Shown here in pieces: positions 30,055 to 37,967 of a stretch of DNA of 64,000 bases. The first letter of the stretch is position 1. Every line of letters starts with the position of its first letter. Under the pieces are notes generated by a model. That model made no database searches and had not been told where the DNA came from. It saw nothing but the letters and a program-made list of their open reading frames with translations. The position numbers and the translations under genes are program-made. Source of the DNA: Gracilaria domingensis (Eukaryota; Rhodophyta; Florideophyceae; Gracilariales; Gracilariaceae); assembly GCA_022539475.1 (NCBI GenBank), contig VCMS01000297.1:36532-100531 (forward strand), in the 5' to 3' direction.

Positions 30055-30570
30055 TCACTGAAAGAAGGCGCGCCACTTGGAGTTGTCGGGCAGCTCCGCG
30101 GCAATACCCGAGCCGAAGCAGTACCTGGAGAAGGAATCCAGCCACACCAACGTAGAGAACACGTTGAAGTTGGTGCCATGGAAGAAGCGGCACGACCGGT
30201 ACTGGTTCTCAATCGCGCCAAACGGCGCGCACAGCTCCGAGTGGCGCTCAAAGCGGTCAAACGGCTTGCCGACGCCGATGTGCCTGAGGTAGCAGATGCA
30301 CGAGATGGCGCTCACAAACTCGGCCTTGGTGCAGTACCTGAACGGGTTGCACGACTTGACCGACGGCACCATCGCCAGCGCGGCGCTCGCCTCCGGCGAC
30401 GCTTCCGGATCGCGCTCCGGAGAAGGCTCCGCCAGCAGCTCGGCCGGCGCGGCGGACGGCGCGACGGACGGCTCCACCGGCCGCAGCTGCGGCGGCGGCG
30501 GGTGGAGAACGTGCGCCTGAACCAGCACGCTGGCGACGAGAAGAAATATGAACAGGCACGCGGAGTACAT
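30055..30570 (-). CDS. Small secreted cysteine-containing protein
   Basis: 171 codons. Residues 1-20 are a clear signal peptide (M-Y-S-A-C-L-F-I-F-L-L-V-A-S-V-L-V-Q-A-H). A Pro/Ala/Glu-rich spacer follows to about residue 65. The C-terminal domain then has about seven cysteines (SCNPFRYC, then ISCICYLRHIG, C-A-P-F-G, Y-R-S-C-R-F-F-H-G and R-Y-C-F-G), suggesting disulfide bonds. A TATAAAGG box sits about 100 bp upstream on the same strand (30667-30674). The fold is not recognised. It and the glycine-rich protein could be co-secreted products of one specialised locus. Confidence 0.7.
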   Translation of the reverse strand: MYSACLFIFLLVASVLVQAHVLHPPPPQLRPVEPSVAPSAAPAELLAEPSPERDPEASPEASAALAMVPSVKSCNPFRYCTKAEFVSAISCICYLRHIGVGKPFDRFERHSELCAPFGAIENQYRSCRFFHGTNFNVFSTLVWLDSFSRYCFGSGIAAELPDNSKWRAFFQ

Positions 30571-30666
30571 GGTTGTTCAACGGCGGGGGGGACAAGCAGC
30601 ACGGCAGGAGAGCGAACTGGCGTCGAACGAGCGGCGAAGACAGTCGGAAGCGGCGCGCAGCGCCTG

Positions 30667-30674
30667 CCTTTATA
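30667..30674 (-). promoter_or_regulatory. TATA box of the small secreted protein gene
   Basis: On the minus strand TATAAAGG lies about 97 bp upstream of ATG 30570 in otherwise GC-only DNA. Confidence 0.6.
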
Positions 30675-31664
30675 CGGCGCGCCGGCGCGCGGCGCGGCGC
30701 GAAGCGGCCGGTCTCAGCGTGGCGCGAAGCTGAGCCGGTCGCACGACGGCCACCGAAACGCGACGGCGGCGGCGCGCGCGCGCGCAGAAGAAGCTCACCA
30801 CCGCGGCGCGCGGCGCCCCCTCGCGCGGCGCGGCGCGCCTCGCGCGACCGGCGCGCGGCGCGGCGCGCCCGCCGTGGCCCGACGCGCGCGCCGCGCGTGC
30901 AACGGCGCGCGCGGCGCGGCCGCGCGGCCGCGCGCCGCACCGGCGCGGCCGCGGCCGCGGCGCAGACGCGCGCCAGCGGCTGACGCGGGTACGCGGGTAC
31001 GGCACGCACGTGGCGCACTTGCGCGCGCGCGCCGCGCCGCCGGTGCCGCGCGCTGCGCGCGGCGCGCGGCGCGCGCGCCGAAACGTTGCGCCGGCGCGCG
31101 CGCGGCGCGAGGCGCGCGCAGGCGCAACGGCCAATGGCGGCGCGGCAGCTGGCGCGCGCCCAACGGCGCGCGCCGCGGCAATCAACTACGCGCGGCGCCG
31201 CCCAATCACGTGCGCACGAAATTGATTTCCGCAAAAAGGTGCGATCTAGCTTAAAAAACTTTTGCCCAAAGTTCGGGAGGGAACACGTGGCGCTTTGTCA
31301 GTCTGGGCGCAACACGTGGCGCACTGCAAGTCTGGGCGGCGGCGGTTGGACACGTTGCATCTCCGCGCACGTGTACGCGTTGCACACGTCCGCCCGACGA
31401 ACGCTTGAAGTCCGAACGACGTTGATCCTGGGTTTGATTTAGCTGGCACGTGATCTTTCTGGTGCTTGCAGTGTGTCTAACCTACCAGAAGCACGAGCGA
31501 TGCTCCCAAGTAGAAGAGCTCAACCACTATGACACCATAAGCTTCTTTATATATTCTGTTGCCTGTGTAAAACCCACCTAAAACCACAGGCAAGAAAGGC
31601 CATACTAAGTGCGCGACCTGCACCTAGACAACGCTACACTCTACACTAGAGCCCAACCTCGCGC
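30675..31664. other. GC-extreme right flank and spacer
   Basis: 30675-31215 mirrors the composition of 26280-27090 (GCGC/CGGC words, all frames open, no credible protein). It returns abruptly to normal composition after about 31220. 31220-31664 holds CACGTGGCG motifs and no gene. Confidence 0.55.
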
Positions 31665-33224
31665 TTACCTCGTGCCGTAGTAAGAGTAGTATCCAAAGTA
31701 CCTCTGGATCACGCAGTTCCAGCTGGACCTATTCGCCGTGGACACATTGGAGAACGTGGAGAACTTGGTAAGCGTAGACTTGTGACAACTGTTGCTCTGC
31801 GAAGTACCCGAGTTGGGCACAATGAACGCCGTGAACCACCTCTCCCGCGACGTCTGCGCGGGGCAGCTGTCCAAGATCGACTCCGCACTTCCGGATTTGT
31901 GCGAGTTCAGATGGTTCTTGACCGCCTGGATGTCCTTGGCCAGTTTCTCCGACCTGCCGGCCCGTTTCAGCCAGTTGATGTATCGGTCGTTCGTTTCCTT
32001 CGCCTTCTCCCACAGCACGTACACATTGATCCGATTCGCGCCCTGGTGCAAGAACGTGCGGCTGGTTTTGCTGTAATAGCTAATCGAATGTTGATCCGAC
32101 CCCTCCATGGGCGTGTACGCCACCACTGCAAAGTTCGCGAACGGATACTTGGCCCTGAAAAAGTCATGCGTGTCCCTGGATATCGCCATGTAGCTCCACC
32201 AAGTGTTGCCATAGTCTCCAAACCCTTTGGTCGTGAAGAAAGTGCTAAAGTCGTCGTCAATGTAGCTTGGCAGCGAGTTGATCACATGGTTCAGCTGCTC
32301 CTCGCAAGAGCTCTTCACGCTCTCGATCGTGTCGGCCCACTTGTCGGCTTCGAACGTCATGTTCAGGTTCTTGCTTCTCACCGTGAACAGGTACATGTGC
32401 ATCGCGGGCAGCAACATTCGGCAAACCACCGTGAACAGCTTCTGCATTGTGCCATAGTTGTGATTCGTGTTTGCCACCGCCCATTCTGGCAACTTCTTCA
32501 CACCAAAAGCAGTGGGTCGAGACGTAAATGCACCTGTCAGCGTCCTCATGCAGTTCTCCAAGTTGATTTCGGTACAGTACTCGAGGAAATCGTTCAAATA
32601 TGCCGCTTCGTAAGAGCTTCCGATCTGCTTCTGAAAGTCGTTGTACTTGTCGAGTGCGTTTCGAATGTTGGTTTCCGACTCTCCGAGCGCATTCTTCACG
32701 GCAGTCCACTGCACCTCTCTCTTCACTTCGTCCACCTGCGTGGCGAGCACGCTGAGTTGCGTCATCATTTTCTCGAAGCACTCCTTAATCAGCTCTTGCG
32801 TGGGATCTGGTTGACCCGGGTTGAGCAGAGTCATGAAGAAATCCACACAGCCCAGCACAAGTCCGAGACCTTGGAACACATTGGCAATCTTCGACTTCTT
32901 CAAGACGTTGAAGATCTCGCTCACATCAGCCAAGAAATCACTGGCGTCAGATACTGAGACGCTCCTACTCGTCACCGAAAAGGACCGGCTCTTCACTTCT
33001 GTCCCGGGTTTTTGTGGCATAGACATTCCGATAGCAATCAGAGCTTGCTCGCGGCGGTTCTCCAGGTACTGCTCCAAGAGGCCATTATCCGCAAGCTCTT
33101 CCATTTGCGCTATTTCTTCCGGACTCCAAACGACATATTTGTACTTCTCTTCAAACTCCTTATCAACAAGCTCGATCTTCTGCTCGTCACACTCAATTTC
33201 TGCCGATTCCTTCTGGGCGCTCAT
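31665..33224 (-). CDS. Hypothetical 519-aa protein with a hydrophobic helix and coiled coil
   Basis: A single uninterrupted frame. The N terminus is acidic and polar (residues 1-60), then comes a Ser/Arg stretch, a hydrophobic segment at about 114-135 (V-F-Q-G-L-G-L-V-L-G-C-V-D-F-F) and a coiled-coil-like helix at about 140-175. The C-terminal 300 residues are mixed and rich in Tyr, Phe and Trp. There is no cleavable signal peptide. The layout of a central hydrophobic helix followed by PxPTQELIKECFEKMMTQL recalls animal rapunzel-like proteins, but I cannot support homology. No TATA box is evident upstream. It is a real gene by length and composition; the function is unknown. Confidence 0.7.
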   Translation of the reverse strand: MSAQKESAEIECDEQKIELVDKEFEEKYKYVVWSPEEIAQMEELADNGLLEQYLENRREQALIAIGMSMPQKPGTEVKSRSFSVTSRSVSVSDASDFLADVSEIFNVLKKSKIANVFQGLGLVLGCVDFFMTLLNPGQPDPTQELIKECFEKMMTQLSVLATQVDEVKREVQWTAVKNALGESETNIRNALDKYNDFQKQIGSSYEAAYLNDFLEYCTEINLENCMRTLTGAFTSRPTAFGVKKLPEWAVANTNHNYGTMQKLFTVVCRMLLPAMHMYLFTVRSKNLNMTFEADKWADTIESVKSSCEEQLNHVINSLPSYIDDDFSTFFTTKGFGDYGNTWWSYMAISRDTHDFFRAKYPFANFAVVAYTPMEGSDQHSISYYSKTSRTFLHQGANRINVYVLWEKAKETNDRYINWLKRAGRSEKLAKDIQAVKNHLNSHKSGSAESILDSCPAQTSRERWFTAFIVPNSGTSQSNSCHKSTLTKFSTFSNVSTANRSSWNCVIQRYFGYYSYYGTR

Positions 33225-35763
33225 GTTGAGTATTGAAGGACTTCAGAGAGTGGACGCAACGTTAATGAAGATCAAACGGATGAGATAAAAGGTTCTTACG
33301 GTGACAGACGGATCCAGGAAGATAGAGAAGGAATCCGGAGCTCAAGCGTGAAAGCGTTTAGATGGTACTGATAGTCGTAGGCGACCGGTGGTGAACGAGG
33401 TAGAAGGGATATCAGGAGGTTGGATTCCGGTACTTATACTAGTTGAACGTGAGGTACTCCAACGTGAAGCAGTGGCTTTTGCGGAAGCTTTCGAGCGTTC
33501 CAGATCGACATCGGGAAAAAGAAGCTGAAAAGATCTTGTACACTTCAAGCAATCATAAACCAACCAAACACAATTAAAAAGCGCAACATATTGTCGAGAT
33601 TACTTCTGCCGAGAGCTAAGAGATGATTGCAGCCTTGCGGCAGTACATGCTCTCAAAAAAAGTGCTATCTTGGGAGTGGCTCAAGCTCACACTCATTTGG
33701 AGCCCAAAATTCAAGGCCTATAAAGCTTCTATTTGTCCTGTGAGACTGAGGTTGGAACAGAAAGGGGTAGTACCTCTACACCAGCACAGAGACATTCCCG
33801 TGCTTCATAGGCAGTGAGGTAGTTGATGGCAATCAAATTGCTTCAACACAGGTTATCGAAGGTCTGAAGGTAATGTCTTCGTTTCTCACCGCCTCCCGAA
33901 TGAAAGGATTGTGTTTGGGCCCGAGACGACTCGCTACCATTCACGTACATCATCACTCAAATTTCAGTCAGTGTGTTGAAAATCTTCGATTGAATAGCTT
34001 TATGGTAGCTAGAGTTCCTGTATGAAGCTCTGCTGTCAAAAAACGACACATGTGAGATGAACCAAAAGCCTTACCCAAATTCCCCGTGTAGAAACTTGCG
34101 AGATTGTTTCATCTGAATTATTGGTGCAACGGTGAAAAGTGCACAGCGTCTCAGGGTGAGGGCATTCACCGTAGGCAGGTACACCGAAGAAGTCCGAAAG
34201 TTTGGAAGTGAAGATAGAAAAGTTCGGGTTGAAACGATATCTCCTTATCTTCTTGTTTTCTTGGTGCTATCCCCGGACTTGTTCCGCAATATATCACTGT
34301 TGAAGGCCTTATCAATCAGATTCGATTCGATTCTACTTTCCAGCTGGGAAGTCCAAGCTGCACAAATGTAAAAGATGTCACAACCCTTGAATCAAATCAC
34401 GGCTTGATTTATGGCTAGTACTATTAGAAATGAGTAGAAAAGATGTTTCCCGATCCGAGAAGCAACCCTTTGGTACAACATGATACGGGCTGACCATAAT
34501 TCTCATAGATCTGCGAAAGAATATCCTTTGAGAATCATCGAAGAACTTTGCTTCATCGAGACTTGAGAAGCTTTTTATCTCACCAGGCTCGAAGCCGTTT
34601 CGACCACAGGAATCAACTTTCAGCTCAAAAAAATCTTGACAAGTGATTATGCTCCTCATGAAGGGCATCTAACATGTGCTCACATTATTGCTCATATAGG
34701 TGCGTACCATAATCCTCAAAGTATAAATGACTAAGGTAAGAAGCACGGGAAAGCCTTTGATTAAGGCATGTGCTGGACCCTTCAGATACGTTTTATATCG
34801 ATATTATAAATTGCTTCCTGTTTTGCTCACCAAACTTACTTTCGAACCCTAGAAATTCGGTTTGCAAGCGTTTTCCATGGAGATGAAGAATATCCAATTC
34901 GAACTCGTGAGAGAGCAGTGCTGTGTCGAGCGTCACAAGACCAAAGATGTGAGAAGTCCTTGTCATTCAGATCTGGAGACGGTTCTGTATGTCGAATTGT
35001 CACTGGCTTGGTCCATTTGCATGATTGGGTCGTGAGTGTTAGAATTGCGTGTGTTTGCGCAATTGTGACACGTACTTGTATTACGTCAGATTCTGTATGA
35101 GGTTCTTACGTGTGTGAACTCGTGCGTGTCTACACTGAATTGCGCATATGCGGGGTTTACAGCTCTTTGTTGTTTGTGAGCTCACGGATGGTGAGCTGTC
35201 TAGATATTATCTGAGCGCGTTCGTACGAGATATAGCGCTTCTGGAAGTGCATAAATACCACTTGTTCAGGGCGCGACGGACAACAGAAGGAGGTCAAGCA
35301 CAGACCATCCACTACTCCACCGCCGCCGTGAGAAAAGTATTGTTATTAGTCTATCAGTCGTTCGTTCCCATACACCCAGCTTTCATTGTGAGTACTTGCA
35401 TTTCATGACAAATTGTTTTTGTTCAAATTCAAATCCTTGTGACCATCTCATGATCTAAACGACTTGCGACTCACATAGCTGAAATAAAACCTTTCAATGC
35501 GTCTAATCTCGTCGTCAATATCTTGAACTGCTCCCAAGCCCAGTAACATGACTCATTTGCTTGATACAGGCCTGTTTCAGAACTCGAGCTTGTTGTCATC
35601 ACCTATCTTGAGACTTTATCCATAGATACAACCGAGATTCAATTTCCATTCTTAAGGACATGTTCGCTAGTTGGTATCAAGTTTGGTTATGCCCTTAAGA
35701 CCCAGCTTGTATCGTTTAGACACTCAACGCATTATTTTCCATAGTTGTTGCAATCTGTTCCAT
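33225..35763. other. 2.5 kb without a supported gene
   Basis: Only short frames occur. 33620-34050 and 34378-34668 (minus) read like fragments of decayed coding sequence, but no family was recognisable. Confidence 0.4.
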
Positions 35764-35774
35764 CCAATATAAAG
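35764..35774 (+). promoter_or_regulatory. CCAAT/TATA promoter of the metacaspase gene
   Basis: CCAAT (35764-35768) overlaps TATAAAG (35768-35774), about 100 bp upstream of the ATG at 35873. Confidence 0.5.
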
Positions 35775-35872
35775 CTACCGTTGCGTTAATGAGACACTGC
35801 TGTCTATCGCTCAACCAAGGTACTCGCTCTCCGCTTCCAAGCTTGTCTTAGTCTGTACTGCCCGCAGCGAGT

Positions 35873-36919
35873 ATGGGGAAGTTTGCAGTTGTAGTTGGCA
35901 TCAACTACGTGAACAATTGGAGGTACCGACGTGAGTTGAACTATATCGCATGCGATTCCTCTCGTGGTGACTATACTAACCTTTTTGTGCAAATAGTCAA
36001 TGGATGCTTAAATGACGCCCTTAACATAGGTGCAGTGCTATCCAATGAGGGCTTTTCAGTCCTCACCCTCTCAGATGATGACAAGAGACTATTCCCTCCC
36101 ACGAAACCCATGCTAAAGCTAGCTCTGAAGCTGTTGTGTTCGGGCAGAGAACCAGGTGACACCGTTTTCTTCTCGTTTAGTGGGCATGGTACCCAAGTTC
36201 CAAACGACGACGATGACAAAGAGGCCGATAAGATGGACGAAGCTATTGTAACACAAGAGCTTGACCTTATCACAGATGACGAACTGCAAGAGCAATTTGC
36301 TTCTCTGCCCAGTGGCGTGACGGCGATAGCAGTAATGGATTGCTGTCATTCGGGTACGATGTTCGATGAAGCTAACGTGCTGATCGGGGGCGAAAAGAGC
36401 ATGGATAATGAGAAATATAAGACGAGCTCCACCCAAACTCAGAGTCGGGAATTTGTGATGAAATTCAAACGTAAGAACCGCTTCATTGCAGCACAAAGCA
36501 TATCTGAAGAACTTTCTGCAGAACTAGGGAAGCCTGTGACGAGCAGCCGGAAAGCAATCACGACTGCCCAAGAGCAACTGCATGCGACTCTGCATTCTAT
36601 TCAACCCATGAAGCAAATTGAAGCATTTATCCCGCGCATCGTCAGTACCGCAAGAGCCGCGAAGCAGGACGCAAGGAATGTCTGCATTCTAATGAGCGGT
36701 TGTCAGGCCGGTGAAGAAAGCTCAGATGTGCAACCTGATGATTCCCCGCCGTTTGGAGCCTTCTCAAAAACTCTTGTGGATACGTACAAGGAAGAGGCGG
36801 GCATTTCATTCTTCGATCTTATGATAAAAGTGCGGGCGAAACTTCATGCTCAGGGCTTCCCACAAAATCCATGTCTCGAGGGACCCTCTGACGCGATGCA
36901 ACTGCAGTTCTTACGCTGA
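35873..36919 (+). CDS. Metacaspase (peptidase C14 family), one short intron
   Basis: This is a cysteine protease of the caspase fold that cleaves after Arg or Lys. Such enzymes act in stress responses and cell death. The p20 part carries the catalytic histidine in F-S-F-S-G-H-G-T (H105 unspliced, H83 spliced) and the catalytic cysteine in M-D-C-C-H-S-G (C158, or C136 spliced). The p10-like part has C-I-L-M-S-G-C-Q-A and G-A-F-S-K-T-L. There is no N-terminal prodomain. Residues 20-41 of the unspliced frame are missing from relatives and match a 66-bp intron at 35931-35996. Splicing yields YRLNGCLNDA, the usual metacaspase motif. The spliced product is 326 residues. A promoter lies about 100 bp upstream. 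Confidence 0.93.
   Translation: MGKFAVVVGINYVNNWRYRRELNYIACDSSRGDYTNLFVQIVNGCLNDALNIGAVLSNEGFSVLTLSDDDKRLFPPTKPMLKLALKLLCSGREPGDTVFFSFSGHGTQVPNDDDDKEADKMDEAIVTQELDLITDDELQEQFASLPSGVTAIAVMDCCHSGTMFDEANVLIGGEKSMDNEKYKTSSTQTQSREFVMKFKRKNRFIAAQSISEELSAELGKPVTSSRKAITTAQEQLHATLHSIQPMKQIEAFIPRIVSTARAAKQDARNVCILMSGCQAGEESSDVQPDDSPPFGAFSKTLVDTYKEEAGISFFDLMIKVRAKLHAQGFPQNPCLEGPSDAMQLQFLR
35931..35996 (+). other. 66-bp in-frame intron of the metacaspase gene
   Basis: It starts GTGAGT, ends AAATAG and carries a TACTAAC branch point at 35974-35980, 16 bases before the AG. Length is a multiple of three and there is no stop codon, so retention would insert 22 residues just before the conserved L-N-G-C-L-N-D-A motif. 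Confidence 0.85.
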
Positions 36920-37582
36920 ACGCGAGGGCAGAAATACGATGGTTCACAAGTATATGTGCTATCTTGTTAGTTTTCTCTACGATAATCTTATATGATGTGA
37001 TACCCATGAAATGTGCAGGAGATGTCAGAGCTTCCCATCTGTATTCTTGGATGAGTAGACAAACGAACTGAGAACAAACTCAGCACTGTTGTCCACAAAT
37101 CTAAATTAGTTTCACTCCGATAAAAAGAACTCTTTGTGTTCATCCGCCATTGTGCCTTTGCATTTGGACAAACATCTATGCGTACCCTTTTACGCTACCC
37201 GCGGTCTGGTGTTCCATGCTTCCTTTGGAAAGTAGATATTTCGGAGGACGGGTCAGTTCGAGCACCTCTTTCTCTCTCATGTTCAGCGAGAGAAACAGGG
37301 GGCTCTGAAGCTCCCTCTCTGTACGGATAATTACTACCTGACAACAACATTTCGGAAAAAGTCTAACAGTTTTGCTTTCGACAAATATTTTTTGAAATTG
37401 TAGCAGACATGGTCAAATGCAACCTGTATGGTGTACACGACATCAACGTGTGCATTCTACGCCTGCTGTTTTGTAACAATTCTCAAAAATTGAGAAAGTT
37501 GTGGGAAGTCAAAGTTTTGTTCTGGTTGCTACATGTGTACACATTTCCAGCTGTGCACGTGAACATGCATCCATCCAGTTGC
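36920..37582. other. Intergenic, no supported gene
   Basis: 3' flank of the metacaspase gene and AT-rich spacer with short frames only. Confidence 0.5.
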
Positions 37583-37636
37583 TGACAAATGCGTTTTGCC
37601 TGACAAATGCGTTTTGCCTGACAAATGCGTTTTGCC
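37583..37636. repeat. Tandem repeat, 3 copies of 18 bp
   Basis: Three identical TGACAAATGCGTTTTGCC units, head to tail. They add six codons per copy in any frame. Confidence 0.95.
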
Positions 37637-37967
37637 TGGTTGTTCCTTTCCCTCCTCCATGATCGCCTGTTTGAGCCAGCCTCTTTCCGAGGAAAGCAAA
37701 GTTGCCCCGTGTGCTGACAGTTCCGACACGCTGCGCAAAAGGGGACAGCCGTGCAAGGACAGCGGAAGGCAAGGAGAGCAGGCACAGAAACACCAGCAGA
37801 CTCTGGTGATAGATGCCTCCGGTCTGGTGCGACTCGCACTGGATGTTGCGTCCGTACTGGCGTTGATAGGTCTTCTCGTTTTGATGAAGAAAAAAGCAAA
37901 TCGTGCCCTTTCAACCATTTTTAGAAAAGTCACAGACAAATTGTGTGAGCTTGAAATAATACCCTAA
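37596..37967 (+). CDS. Possible small single-pass membrane protein
   Basis: 123 codons beginning inside the 18-bp repeat. The product has Cys-rich polar sequence, then one hydrophobic helix (L-A-L-D-V-A-S-V-L-A-L-I-G-L-L-V-L-M) followed by K-K-K. The last 57 bases overlap the 3' end of the ankyrin gene on the other strand. The opposite strand is also partly open. Support is thin. Confidence 0.25.
   Translation: MPDKCVLPDKCVLPGCSFPSSMIACLSQPLSEESKVAPCADSSDTLRKRGQPCKDSGRQGEQAQKHQQTLVIDASGLVRLALDVASVLALIGLLVLMKKKANRALSTIFRKVTDKLCELEIIP

Noticed and set aside
28965-30155. 396-codon plus-strand frame starting with an aspartate run
   Set aside because: It covers two minus-strand genes with promoter boxes and more natural composition.
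31782-32957. 391-codon plus-strand frame opposite the 519-aa gene
   Set aside because: It is Arg/His/Val-rich, typical of an antisense shadow. The minus frame has better composition and a defined start.
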